Shown: one piece after another, positions 26,106 to 38,262 of the stretch
Position numbering within the stretch: the stretch's first letter is position 1
Layout: each line of letters opens with the position of its first letter
Origin: Anseranas semipalmata
Taxonomy: Eukaryota; Chordata; Aves; Anseriformes; Anseranatidae
Direction of reading: 5' to 3'
Assembly (NCBI GenBank): GCA_013399115.1
Contig: VXAA01007214.1
Coordinates: 108,247-172,246 of the forward strand
DNA: 64,000 nt
Position numbers and translations under genes: made by a program
The notes under the pieces: model-generated
What the model was told of the DNA's origin: nothing
The model's input: only the letters and a program-made list of their open reading frames with translations
Database searches by the model: none

Positions 26106-26757
26106 GGTCACAGGGTCACAGAGTGGTTAAGGTTGGAAGGGACCTCTGGAGACCATCTGGTCCAACCCCCCTCCCCAAGCAGGGTCACCTAGAGCACGTT
26201 GCACAGGATCATGTCCAGGAGGGTTTTGAATATCTCCAGAGAAGGAGACTCCACAGCCTCCCTGGGCAACCTGTTCCAGTGCTCTGTCACCCTCACAGTA
26301 AAGTTTTTCCTTGTATTCAGATGGAACCTCCCATATTTCTGTTTGTGTCCATTGTTTCCTGTCCTGTCACTGGGCACCACAAAAAAGAGTCCAGCCCCAT
26401 CATCTTGACACCCTCCCTTAAGATACATCAGTAAGATTGATGAGATATACACTGATAAGATCCCCTCTCAGCCTTCTCTTCTCCAAGCTAAATAGGTCTC
26501 AGCCTTCCCTCATAAGAGAGGTGCTGCAGTCCCCTAATCATCTTCGTAGTCCTCTGCTGGACCCGCTCCAGGAGCTCCATGTCCCTCTTGTACTGGGGAG
26601 CCCAGAACTGGACGCAGTGCTCCAGATGTGTCCTCACCAGGGCTGGGTAGAGTGGGGGGATCACCTCCCTCAACCTGCTGGCAACACTCCTCCTAATGCA
26701 CCCCAGGATACCATTGGCCTTCTTGGCCACAAGGGCACATTGCTGGCTCATTTATAA
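26106..26757 (-). mobile_element. CR1 LINE 3' fragment, minus strand
   Basis: The left edge is the element's 3' end (tandem CACAG pieces, then GGTTAAGGTTGGAAGGGACC, then the 3' UTR). Reading leftwards on the minus strand, two frames give the ORF2 C-terminus. The upstream piece 26751-26488 has [18 protein letters not shown], then [20 protein letters not shown] and [17 protein letters not shown]. The downstream piece 26452-26189 has [16 protein letters not shown] and LEIFKTLLD. The two are separated by a frame break, so the copy is dead. It is 5'-truncated near 26757. It belongs to the same subfamily as the copies at 37983 and 63473, judged from the shared 3' end. Confidence 0.9.
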
Positions 26758-29190
26758 TAATGCAGAAAAGGGGCGGCAAAGCTCTGTTTGGGGAAATTTT
26801 GTCATTTCTGCAGTTACTTCCTTTGAGGCACATTTATCAGCTGTGTTCAAGTGGGCATGGCTGGGAGTGACCAAGGACCACATCTGGGTCACAGCATGCT
26901 GCCTGGCCAGTGTCTGCAACATGCTGCCTGCTTTGGGAGGTGCCACCACCCTGTCATGCGGGGCCCTTTTCTGAAGGGTGCCCTGCGTGAAGTTTGTTTC
27001 CACTGATTTGTGGAGTCAGAAAAGGCTATTCTTTCAGGAAACCCATTTCAGAAGAAATTAAATGTTCATTAGTGCAGATCCCTGAGCCCTCACCAGGAGC
27101 ATACCAGAAGTTAACATTCACCCCCGGAGTGCTGGTGTTTGAAGATCAGTCTGGCCGGTGGGAGGAAGAAGAGGGAAAACCTTCCCTGGAAGTATTTTCC
27201 CAGCTCTCCCCAATGTCTGGGGTAGACCTCCAGTGGTCATCCCCAATGTGGGGGGGCTCAGCCCCCCGCATGACCCCAGCAGCACCACAACCCTATATCA
27301 AATGCATCAGTAGCGCTGTTCGGGTGATGGCTGGCCGGATCCCCTCAGTGGCAGGAGGGCCAGGGTAAATAAAGGCACAACTGGCAAAAGAACCAGATAG
27401 ACAACTTTGGACCTGGACAAGGGCCCAGGGTCTCTCTCCTCTTGCAGGCTGCCAATTAGCTGGCCTTTCCTGGAGCATCGGGTTGGGTTGAGGGAGGAAG
27501 AGGTGGAGGTGGAGGGGACTCGCTGGGGGTGAGACATGGGACTGTGCAGCCCGGCTCCAAGCAGCAGCCATGGCTGCTGGCAGCTTTTTCCCGCTTTTAG
27601 AAGGGTGATGTTATTACAGCTGCCCAGTGTAGGAGTGTTAGGAGCCAAAGTCATTGCTAACTGCGGTCCTGCAGGTAATACCCTCAGAAGGGCTGTAGGA
27701 GATGCTGAGCAGCTGGGCTGGGTTTTGCTGGGGTGCTCTGGGTGCCCTGGAAAGTGAGACAAAAATCTGAGCACCACAAAACACGAGAGCTGGAGGCTTA
27801 AACAGTTTGAGGGAGGGCAGCGAGTGAGGGAATCGGCTTTATTTTGTCTCTTTTCTTTCTCTCATTGTTCAAAAAATAGCTATCATTCTTTGATATTATG
27901 TTTCTTTAAATTGATTTTTAATGAAAATCATGTCTGGTCTATGGCTTAACATAGAAAATCTCAAAGGAAGAGGAAATAGGTCCAAAACTGTGAGTAAATG
28001 CACATGGAAGGCAATAATCTCATTAAAGCCTGAAAGTCCTGCTAGCATCCTCTGGTCTCTTCCCTCTGAAAACCCAATGAAACTGCTAGCCAGCCAGCAC
28101 TCAGGTGGGCTGGTGTGGGACTCAGCCCTGCCCACTGACCATTTTGTGTTTGCATCTCTGCAGCCAGCCTTGCCACGAGCCCTCTCTGCAAGTGTGCAAC
28201 AGTGCCAGCTCAAATACACCAGATAGCTAGACATTTTATTGCAAAATAAATTCAAACCATGATCAGCTGCCTGCTCTGTATCCAGAATAAATTTGTTATA
28301 GAGGCTGTCTAAAACGAAATATATCTTTGCTGTGTGAAATGGTTTCAGTGTAAGAGCACTACCTTTAGCATATTTTTCCCATTGCTTATGGTAAAAATAC
28401 AGCTGAGTATCAGGGGTGGTGCCTATGTTAGAGCACTCAGAAATGTGCTTTGCACTGAGCTCATTCAGCTGGGCCGTCCTCCAGTTAACTGAGGATTTCT
28501 CACGGTTGTAACTCTAGTGCTTCAAGTACCTCTATGCGTTTCATGCCTCTCTGTCCTGCATCTGATTTAAACTATATGTTTCCTGTATTTATTTCCTGAC
28601 AGTATTTCTTGCCAGGGCCCACGCCACCCACGCGTTTGGCACTGTCACACTCAATCCCTGTTGCAAATGTGGTTACTGATGCTGATGTGGGATGGCAGTC
28701 AAAGGGACTGCTGGTGAATACTGAGGAAAAGGGAAAGGAAACGGGACAGCGAAGCCTGCCGAGATGTGAAGCGCGACTGGAAGAGGCTGTGACTGAGCTG
28801 CGCTCGCCCTCTTCCCAGCGAGGATTCTCCACCCCGTCCTGGGTGGGATCTCCACACTCCTGCTTAAAGCCAAGCAGGCGGGCTTGGAGCCCGGTCGCCC
28901 CAGGCAGGGTTCGCTCGCTTGCAGGGACACAGGAATAACTTCTGTGCAGGACAGTGACACGGCTTGGTTCACTCTCCCCATGGAAGGTAGGAAGAGGTTT
29001 CTTTTCTTCCCTTGCATATTATGTTTCTCCAGTGTTATTACCAGAAGACAGGGCGAGAGCTGTGGGGGGTCTGGTGTGGCAAAGGTGTGGGTCCAGCTGC
29101 TCTCTCATGGTTGGTGCTTTTCTGCTCGTGCGTGGTTAGACAGAAAACGGAAAATTTTCCAGTGATAGATTTTGTTCAGAATTTAGGAAA
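26758..29190. other. Probable intron or intergenic, no gene recognised
   Basis: Unique sequence with short chance frames. No recognisable repeat or exon. It ends at the N at 29191, where GC content jumps. Confidence 0.45.
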
Positions 29191-29420
29191 NGGCCGGGCT
29201 CTGGGGCTCGGGGTTCGGGGCGGCCCCGCGGCGGCTCTGCTCGGCCTCGGCCTGGGACGGCAGAGTGAAGCACCCCCTGCTCGGGGCCGGGGAGCCCGGC
29301 GCTGGGTGCCCCCGGCAGGCGAGGCCGCGCCTCGCTGCCATGCCCGTCACCGCCCCGCCCCGCGGGCGGGCCTCCAGGCCCTTGGCCAGGGCCACCGCGG
29401 GGAGTGAAAATACGTTTCTT
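29191..29420. promoter_or_regulatory. CpG-rich, GC-rich patch at an assembly gap; possible promoter
   Basis: Directly after the N at 29191 the sequence becomes extremely GC-rich with dense CpGs (GGCGGCCCCGCGGCGGCTC and similar) until about 29400, against a much lower-GC background. A G-quadruplex pattern lies at 29196-29220. Such islands in vertebrates usually mark promoters, and gaps beside them are typical of short-read or older assemblies. There is no TATA box and I cannot see a clear first exon. It could be an alternative start of the DLC-family gene or an unrelated transcript. More of the island may be lost in the gap. Confidence 0.45.
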
Positions 29421-31519
29421 GCCCTTCTCTCTGTGGAATAAATCCAGCCGAGTTTTCAGCCCTCTGTTTGCAGATGCTCTCCGGCCAAGTTCTGAGTCGA
29501 TTTATTTCTCGTTGCCGTGCGTCACCCTGGCAGTGCGCCGAGCACGAGAGCTGAGGAGAAGCCCCGCTCCTTCGCTGCATCTGAGGCCGGGACGGAGCAT
29601 CTCGCTACACGCTTTAGGCAGTGAAAAATGTGCATTTTTTTAGGGGGAAAACCGCTTATCTCTTGGGAATGAGTAAATTGATGGCATATGCTATAAATCA
29701 TGACGAGAATGGGCCATGTTGCTAGATGCGCATCAAGAGGAATTCGCCACAAGAACGCTTTGCGCTTGTGCGCTGACACAGCAAACACGGGGCAGAGCGG
29801 CATGGGGGCCCCATGGGACGGGAGGGCCCGGTTTGTGTGGGGAGGGGAACATGGCTTCCCCAGCGGGTACATGGTGTTGGATAAGCAGCTGTTTCATGCA
29901 TTAAAACAAAGTTTCCTGACAGTCAGAAGATAAAGGAAAGGCCCTACTGACACCTCAGCAAGGGTTTTCCTGTGGTGCCTGATGTCTTGGGACTGCTGGA
30001 GTCGGGATGACCGGCGCGTCTCAGCACAGTCCATTGACCCGAAGCACCCTAAGCAGGCCTGCTTTCAGCCACCGCGGTGCCAGGGAAGCCGCGGCACCAC
30101 GCTCCTTGTGGCTGCTGGCCTCGCTGGTCGGCACGGGCAGGCCCAGCTGGGTACAGGGGGCCATGGTTGTGCAGGGGGGGGCTCTGCAAAGGGGCCAGTG
30201 CTCATGCGCTGCATGGCGGCTGTCAGCTTTCCTTTCCAGCTCCTCTCCAACAAGAACCAGGACCCAACTTGAAACCTGACCTTCTTTTTTCAGTTTTATG
30301 CATTGTATTTGGTAATTGCTCCTCTCCTCCTTCAATAAGCAGTGCTGTAACCAGACTACATCCCTGACGTATGCAGCCTAGCCTTGGATGATGGGGCCTT
30401 TCCATTTGTTAGGCAAAGCCTATTGATTTAATTTCTGTATCATTATTCAAGCTAACATTGAACAGGTCACTGATAGTGGTGCATGGAATCAAACAGAGTC
30501 TGAAAAAAAAGGCTGATACATTAAGTAAACCCTTGCAAAGGATGGGCAGGGGGTAGAGGTGAATGTGCAATGCCCCATGGTGCTGCAGTCACTGCTCCAC
30601 CTGGCTGGCTGCAGGCGGGCTTTTGGGCAGCGTTGACAGGGACACCTGAGCTGGCCACACACCAGCAGCGATGGCTGCTAGGGGACACAGGCTGGAAGCC
30701 ATGTCAGACAGCGAATGGCCGAGCTTGTCTCAAGCCCACCTTGCTCCTGTGCCACTGTGTAGCCGTGGCTTTGGAAGTGGCACCGGCAGTGCGGTTCCCT
30801 CGAAGGTTACCTGGGACAGGACCTTCCCCGCCTACTGCGAAGCAGATGAGAGCTGTCTGTCATGGTGGGTATAATGTCCCATCCACCAGCACCTCTTGGC
30901 CTGCATACAAATAGTCATCATGTTCAACTTCACACATAAATATGTAATTACGCATAAAGACAAGCCTGAAGAGTCTGTAATGCATGTGAGCTGTGGCTGA
31001 TTGTCCAGGGATGGTACCAAATGCCTGTCACATTCAGTCTCCTCTGGGCTGTCAGGGTCCTTGCCACTAGGTGTCACAGCATGCTTGGGTTTGCAGCGAG
31101 GGACCAGCAGTGTCACCAGCGCTGGGGACCCTCACCCAGAGCAGGTGACAAAGCTGTTCATAAAGTCCCTCTGTTGGACTGAAGTGAATAAAGAGCAGCT
31201 TTATGTCTACTCTTTTCTTTCAGAGCATTTTGCAAATGTTCTTAGATCATGTGTGTCATTCGGCAAAGTCAGTGAGGCCACCAGGTGAATAGAAGTCCCC
31301 CTTCTGCCAGCCCCATGGGACCTGGCCCCAGGCAGGCTTCCAGCGGCCCTTCTGCCATCTCAGCGAACACCAAACTCTCATCAGCTTTGGGTAATTTAGT
31401 GGAGCACACTATATATTTTTCAAAAGCTCCTCCTTGAAGGGGATGCACTGTTAGTCCCACTCACGCAGGCAAGAGGCAAATGGAGAGCAGAGCCTGGGCA
31501 GGTGTCTGGTGCTGGAATT
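29421..31519. other. Probable intron, no gene recognised
   Basis: The first few hundred bases after the CpG patch remain CpG-containing. The rest is unique sequence with chance frames on both strands. No repeat recognised. Confidence 0.45.
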
Positions 31520-31590
31520 GGTGTAAACGATGTCAAACAGCTATTTATAGGTGCACGGGAACCCGCGCCTGACCGTGCACTTCCTCTCTC
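31520..31590. promoter_or_regulatory. Cluster of MEF2, ETS and FOX-like motifs
   Basis: CTATTTATAG at 31541-31550 is an exact MEF2 consensus. ACTTCCTC at 31579-31586 is an ETS site on the minus strand (GAGGAAGT). GTGTAAACGA at 31521-31530 is FOX-like but imperfect. Such a set within 70 bases would suit a muscle or endothelial enhancer. This is motif reading only; conservation was not tested. Confidence 0.2.
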
Positions 31591-31930
31591 ATCTGAGCTA
31601 AATCTCTAATCAGTTTGACAGCACAGGGAATGTTAATTTTGCATGCTTTTTCATTGAACATTGTACTGAACAACGGTAGAATATACAAGTGGTCAGAGGA
31701 CCGGGCTGGCTGGTGCTGGGGTATGCAAGTCTTCTTGTAAGCTTCTTAAAGTTTTATTAAAAGTGGGTATATGGTTAAAAGACTAGAAATACAGTATGAT
31801 GTGTTTGTTGTATAAGTGAATTACAGTGCTTAAAGCCTCCTGGTGGAAGTGATTTACATGCAGATCCAAGGCCACCCCACCACCAATAATTGTGCAGTTC
31901 TTCAGTGAAGTTCACCTACGGGTCATTCTC

Positions 31931-31969
<39 letters not shown>

Positions 31970-33433
31970 ATATTTTTGACAATCTCAAACTGAACAAATG
32001 GTACATTCAGGTGTTAGCTGGGCTGGACAGTGGTATGCATTCCTCCTGTCTAGTAGCATGTGTCATTGCTCTTCCGGAGACCAGGATCTGCCCAGCCTGA
32101 GCGGGGATGTCCCCTCTGAACACTGGTCTTCAGCCTGGAAGGCAGCTCCCGGGACAGGACCCAGCTCCCTCCTTGCGCGTGGGGAAGTCTGGCAGACGCG
32201 GGCGTGTTGTGTGGGAGGCAGGACCGTGTGCTGCGTGTGAGGGGGTGGGAGCCACTGCCTGCCCCACGCCGGTGTTGCTTCTTTCTCCCCAGCCAACAAG
32301 GCTGTTCCTGGGGTGTTTCTGCCTGCTCTGTAAGCACGTGCTTCATGTCAAAGATGCTGTCATAGGGTGTAAGGGGTTTTAGAAAGGATCCATAATAAAA
32401 AAAAAAAGATTCCTAAAAAGCCTGTGGAAACTTTCAAAAGCTACCCAGAAAGAAAACTCATTTTGAATTTCACTGTCCTTCAATACATAGCAGATTTGTT
32501 CTTGCAGTCACAGCCCTGCTGATGCTGCGGACCCGGCGTCCCTCATCAGAGCAACATAGTGGAGGGCTCTATATGTTCAGTGCTTTAGCTGATTAAGCTA
32601 CTAATTACTGAGGCTAGAGAGTTGTTTGAAGCAGCTGGAAGGAGAAATTGCAGGGATTTGCCTTGAACTACTTCCAAACTGATCGGACGTTAAACAAAGA
32701 ACTTGGAGAAATTTAAATGACAGCTTGTGACAGGCATGTCAGACACCGTGCTGGAAGCACACCGAGGGCCTCGCTCCCTCTGCAGCAGACAAGATGGATG
32801 GGGGACAGCTGCAAACCACTTGCTTCTGTTAATTTTCACTACATGAGTCTTTCTGACCAGTAACACATTATCATTTTGCTTTGTCTGGGACTGCCTGGTT
32901 TCAGCTCCGGGGAAACGGCGTGGCCTCTCCGGCTTTCAGGGAGGCATGGCTTCCCGGTTCAGTGGGGCTGGGAAGGTGGGTGCTCAGGTTGCATGAAGAG
33001 AGGAGGCAAGGTGAGCTGCATATAAACACCAGGAAAAACAGCAAAAGCTTTCTGTGCTGGCCCACATGAGTTTGCTAAGCATTAGCAAGGTCCTCGTAGA
33101 GGAGACGGTGATGTATCTTGTGGCCGTTTTGTTGGTGGCTCTCAGGGGCTGGCCTGGGCCGCATTACACTTCCCTGGAAAAAATACCCCACATCATTCAA
33201 GGCAATCAAGAGCACAACCCCCCTGCACTGGGACAGAGCAGAGGCTGGAGCTGGTGGCGGGGGTGTCCGCACGAACACTCACCAGTGAATGCTGGCAGAA
33301 CATTCTGCCCCAGCCTCACGTTGCGGCCAGGAGGAGAGGAACGAGGTCTTCTCCAGCGTGGAGGTAAACGTGGTGTGGGAGGGTGGTATTTCCTAACAGA
33401 TTTGCTTCTTTGGGATGGTGCTGGGACTTAGAA
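31591..33433. other. Probable intron, no gene recognised
   Basis: Contains a pure run of 32 A at 31934-31965. The preceding few hundred bases do not resemble a known gene or SINE, so I see no source for a retroposed tail. The rest is unique. Confidence 0.45.
31934..31965 (+). repeat. Pure poly(A) run, 32 bases
   Basis: Thirty-two consecutive A, flanked by CTCCAT on the left and GAGCATATT on the right. CR1 elements do not end in poly(A), so a tail of this kind in a bird would be a processed pseudogene or a simple-repeat expansion. No pseudogene was recognised upstream. Confidence 0.8.
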
Positions 33434-33460
33434 GGGGAGGTCTTGGGGGGGAGAGGGGGG
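33434..33460 (+). other. G-quadruplex-capable motif
   Basis: G-tracts at 33434-33437, 33445-33451 (long enough for two triplets) and 33455-33460, with short loops, fit the G4 pattern. Confidence 0.5.
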
Positions 33461-33560
33461 AACAACTTGCAATTAACATAAATCTAATTTTCTGCAGTTA
33501 TTACCAATCTCAGATTAATTCTGCAGCATGACCAAACTGCTGCAAGGCCCTCACACTAGC

Positions 33561-33594
33561 ATGTTTAATATATACCCGAGTATATATTAAACAT
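33561..33594. repeat. Perfect palindrome, 15-bp arms with 4-base loop
   Basis: ATGTTTAATATATAC at 33561-33575 is the exact reverse complement of GTATATATTAAACAT at 33580-33594, separated by CCGA. Pairing stops cleanly outside the arms. AT-rich arms could extrude as a cruciform or form an RNA hairpin if transcribed. It may be the remnant of a small DNA-transposon derivative or a local inverted duplication. Confidence 0.85.
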
Positions 33595-35090
33595 AATTTC
33601 CAGGCACATTAGGGCTTCTTAAGGAAAGAGCAGATAACAAGCCTGGGTGCTCTTCAGGGGGAACGTGTGAGTGCAGAAACATGCAAGTCCCTGCCTTTCC
33701 TTTTGCATATGTTTTTTTCACTCTTGCACTGTTCTGGCAACCCCGGATGCATCAGCATTGATTTACACCATCAAAACAGCTGAATCCGGAGCCTGGCAAG
33801 CAAAACTCACCAAGCAAATCCCTCCTGGCACCTCACAGACTCCTGCAGCTCCCTCTGGCCTGGCTGGGTTTGGTGCATGTAAAGCTCACAGGGCTTCTGC
33901 ACCTGCTGTATCTGTCCTTCTCAATGGCAAGGGACTTCCAGCACGGGTCAGGCTCCTGATGGGCAGAGCTCGTCCACCTGAGGAAAGAAAAATTCCTCTC
34001 TGGGGCCTTTACTGGAAGCAGTTGGATGGTGGGGAACGTTATGGCTCTATTCCAGTGGCTGTTCCTTGCCAGGTGAGGAGGCTGTGACGATGCCCCAGAG
34101 CCAGTAGGTCTCCAAGAGGAAACAACCCCCCCCAGATAGGGCTTTGTGCCATGTGAAAGTGCCCAGGAGAGGAGCTGCCTAACATCTACCAGAAATGAGT
34201 ATCTGGCCCAACATCAGACCAGTTGAGTCAGTGTGCATTGTTGCATTGAGCTCACTGTCTGTGGGGTGGTTCCTCCACGAACTGGTGACCGGACCCAGGG
34301 ATCCTTCTGCACATGCAGGCACTGCAGTAAGCAGGAATAATGGGGGCATGCTGGCAAGGAACAGGAGGGACTTTGAAATCCTAAGGCATATATAATGGAC
34401 TGCTGAACAGTTCGACACAATTTATGCATAATCTTCAGAGCACACAAGGCAGCGCCCATGTGCAATCGCAAGGTATGGGATCCACCCCTTGGTTTGTCCT
34501 GAAGTCACTGCAGAAGTTGGCACACGAGTGATGTCCTGGTGCCAGGAGAAGCAAGTACACTATGTTCAGTGAGGAGAGGTCAGGTCTCTTCCTGTTTAGA
34601 TGTTTTCCAAAAATGCTTGAGCATTTTAGTGGAAAAACGACTGAGAGAGCCATTCAAATTAGGAAACAGAAAATATTGCAATACCATAGATACAGTTTTG
34701 ACAGCCAAAATGAGAGGCAAGATGTTGCCAGATAGGGCTGGTAAGCGCACCTCTGGGCCAGCAGCTCACGGGACTTGTTCTCAGTGCTGCACACAAGGAC
34801 GTGCTTACCCAGCAGTCATTGTCAGTCTTGTGCCAGCTTAGATGTCTGAGCCAAGGTACTGGGTGTCTTTCATCTCAGGTTCTACAAACACAGTGTCAAT
34901 GTTCAGATGTGTCCTTCAAGTGCAGAACTTTTAGTATTTCCACTAGTGGACAGTGAAAAATACGACACTAAAATACAAAGTTTTATGCAGTATAAATTAG
35001 TAGCAGACTTTCCAGTGCCAGATTACCTGTGTGATGAAATCAGCTGTTCATACCTAACGTCAGCTCTGCTCTTGAGTCTTTCTCCTTTTC
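33595..35090. other. Probable intron, no gene recognised
   Basis: Unique sequence with chance frames. A C-run lies near 34127. Nothing else recognised. Confidence 0.45.
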
Positions 35091-35262
35091 AGCAAGTCAC
35101 TGGGCCTCCCTAAGCCCCTTTCTAGCCATATGTTAAGTTGATGTAATGCTGCTTTAACGTCTGTTCAGTTACTATATTACTCCAGCATCTGAATGCATGT
35201 AATATGCCCTGAGGGCTATGGTTCAGGTTTGCCCATTGATTTGCTGCATGACCTTGAACACC
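35091..35262 (+). repeat. MIR-like SINE remnants
   Basis: AGCAAGTCACTGGGCCTCCC at 35091-35110 and GATTTGCTGCATGACCTTGA at 35238-35257 resemble the conserved core and nearby part of the ancient tRNA-derived MIR family (core: TGTGACCTTGGGCAAGTCAC). They are in the reverse of the normal order, so they would be two separate fragments. Highly diverged, by-eye identification only. Confidence 0.35.
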
Positions 35263-35433
35263 ACATTACATATACTTTTACTGTTCAAAGGAGTTGTGCT
35301 CATTTATGCTCATGTTCATGCTATCCAAACTACTGCTCTGTACCCAACTTCACAAACTTTCCAAGCAGAGTCTGCTTACTATTTATTGCTAAATTTGAAG
35401 ACAGAAGCTAACTTTTTCTAAAACACAAAAGAG

Positions 35434-35526
35434 ATATGGGAGCCTAAATTCCATTCAAATTCACCTCAAGCAAGTTTCAATGGAGCTTAGAGTCTAAGAA
35501 ATTTAGATACTTCTGAAAATATCACC
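35434..35526. repeat. Old amniote palindromic repeat (degraded)
   Basis: ATATGGGAGCCTAAATTCCA, then TTTCAATGGAGCTTAGAGTC, then CTTCTGAAAATATCACCC match the style of a widespread old amniote repeat with GGGAGCCTAAGTCCCATT, CAATGGGACTTAGGCTCC and CACTTTTGAAAATTTTACCC blocks. Recognised from general familiarity; the family name is not assigned. Confidence 0.45.
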
Positions 35527-37982
35527 CTCGCTGTACCTCCAGGGTCTGACATTACACAGACACCTGAATTGCTAAGGGAAGTTCCCTGTGCTAATCCAAC
35601 CTGATTGCTGTGGAGCTTGCAAAGCATTAAGTATGCACATATTTAATGTATGCTAATGCTAGAGAGGGAGAATGCCTCAAAGTGAAAACCACTGTGCATT
35701 TAAATGTGTTCTTCTTCAAAACTTAGGTAGTTCATCTCTACCTAAGCTTAATAATAACAGCTTCTCCTGCGCTTCAAGGGAGCTGTTTTGGAGGGGCTGT
35801 ATGGTGCTGCTTGCTTTCTTGTAGTCCTCTCTGTGTTCTGTGCATGCAAGAGACGAGGTATTTAATCAAGGAGCTGTATCCATTTGAAGAAAGGTCTTCT
35901 GAAGAATGAGTGGCCAAGGGAGAAGTGTGGGTAGAGCTTGTTACATCACTAGGATTGGCCCCTGGTTGTGATAAGATTTCTGAGAGTGTTTTCTTTCGGG
36001 CATATTTGTGTAATGAACAATTGTGTTTAACTTTGTTGGAAGATTACTGTGAAATAACATGAGCAAGAAGCAAACCTGTTTTCTGAGTATTTTAAGAACT
36101 TGTTGCTTAGTTTTTTGTGTGTGTTATTTGGTAGTAAACACAGCTTGGAAAAGTAGTTGGTACGGGTTTGACCCTAAGACCATTCTGGGAATAAGCAAAC
36201 ACAAATAACCCTTTCCTAAAAATGTTCTTTGCAACCCCACCCTTGAGGAATGATATTCTTTGGAACGATGCAAGTCTGGACAACATTGGCAGTCGAGGGC
36301 TGAACTTTAGCTCTCGTCCATACTCAGCGGTTACTTTTATGGTACCAAGAGCTCCCTGGAACCAGGGGGTGAATTGCCGAGAAGCCACATACTGCGCAGA
36401 GTGGGCAAGAATTGCAGCACCTGGCTGCTCATCCTTGTGACTGAATTAAAATCAATGGGCTGTGGGACAAGAGGCTGGAGTGTGGCCTCAGTGACGGCAG
36501 CAGCAGGATTTTATCCCCACCCAGAGTTCCTCTCTGCACATGTACAGAATACAGAGTACCCCTCCCTGTAGAGGGGTAAGGAAAGGATTTAAACTGCAAA
36601 ATCTCTGCACTGCTATTAACACATCGGTGTTGTGAGTAGACAGAGTCTGCACACCTGCAATTGGGAGCTCTGCTATGCAAGTTAGTTCTCTGAATTTGTA
36701 AATTGTTTCACACTCCTTGCCTGTGAAACAACATAGAAATAGGTGCCATGCAATTTCTATAGATATTCTAACTTCTACGTAGCAAGCCCTTAAACCACTG
36801 AAATAGTGATCTGACTTCAGTGAAGATAAGGGTGGAAATAGAATTGAGTGGTTCCAAAAAGAAAAGCTATCAGACCTCAGCTGTGTTCTGATTTTCTTTT
36901 AATTTGCTTCCTTTTCATTGCTTTTTTTTATACAGAGACATAAATAATGTTAAATTCCAGATCACCCATGGGTCTGAAATTCAGCTGTAACAAGGACTCC
37001 TGCCAATTTTTACAAAAGGATTTTGCTAACATGAAAGAAAAATAGCTCATCCATAATAAATGCTTCTCCTGACCCATGTTATCCTTTTGCATTTAAGGTC
37101 AACCATCTCTGAAAGGCGAAAAAAAAAGATAAAGGATATGCAGAGAGTCAGCTGCAACAACAACCCAAACCTCTGCTTGAAGGTCTTCCCATCAGGGTTT
37201 TGATTTTTAGACTGTTCACAGCTGCCACTGCATTTTTTCCTTGGCCTGAATAATGTAAATACTGGGCTGCGTAGAGCTTTCCTTTACACTGATGTAAATC
37301 CAGGCTAGAGCTTAAACCTTGACTTGAACACGCACACATTTTATCCCTGGGATCTCAGCAAGACAGCATGTGGTATAAAATTAATCATGGGTGTAAATCT
37401 ATGCAGGACTTCTGCCCAGTTCTGCAAATTTGACTTCAGATGACCTCAGAGCAGCTCCTCTGGATTTTAGCTTGTGCAACACAGGCAGAATTTGGCTTAG
37501 TACTTTCTGCTGTACCCATGATGCTGGCCAAGAGCAGCTGTTTGGTTACAAACTGATCATTTTGAAATTCTTCCAGTTTTCTTTTTTTTACTTTTTTTTT
37601 AGTAATACGTTTCTCTGTCCTGCCAGAGAAAATACCTAAAGGTTTTATAATCAGTTTATTCTGCTGCTGAACTGATAATGCAGTTAGAAGGGCTAAAGTA
37701 GATGTTCTTTTTTGGAGATATCTCCACCTTATATTAACTCCTTTCTCCAAGGCCATATCCTTATGATTCAAAGCAAGACCAGTGAATAATTAAGATGTGG
37801 TGGGAGCATGCTGGATATGAACTATTATCATACAGTGGCCAATTTAAAATTCTACTGATGGCTACACAAAGGTGCTGAAATGCAATTGAAAGAGGACTGG
37901 CTGGTTCAGGCAGCAGGACAGAGACACTGTTTTAAGGTCTGTACTCATTTCCTGCATGTCTGATTCAAACTAACTTTTCTTC
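35527..37982. other. Probable intron, mostly unique sequence
   Basis: No gene recognised. At 37283-37306 TTTACACTGATGTAAATCCA, with palindromic TTTACA/TGTAAA ends, resembles part of another old repeat with TTACACTGGTGTAAATCCAG. The rest shows nothing. Confidence 0.4.
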
Positions 37983-38262
37983 ACAGGATCATGGAATGGT
38001 TGAGGTTGGAAGGGACCTCTGGAGGGAGGTCCTTCTCAAGCAGGGCCACCTAGAGCAGGTTGTCCAGGACCATGTCCAGGCATCTTTTGAAGATCTCCAA
38101 GGAGGGAGACTCCACAACCTCTCTGGGCAACCTGCGCCAGTGCTCAGTCAGCACGTAGTAAAGGAGTGCTTCCTGATGTTCAGACAGAGCCTCCTCTGTT
38201 TCAGTTTGTGCCCATTGCCTTTTGTCCTGTCACTGGGCACCACTGGAAAGAGCCTGGCTCTT
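37983..38262 (-). mobile_element. CR1 LINE 3' end, minus strand
   Basis: Starts with the reverse-complemented CR1 3' terminus (TCACAGGATCATGGAATGG), then the 3' UTR, then the end of ORF2: CTCCACAACCTCTCTGGGCA corresponds to the family's LPREVVE region on the minus strand. Frames are broken by indels. At about 38262 the homology to this part stops and an RT segment follows directly, so part of the element is missing between them. Confidence 0.88.
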
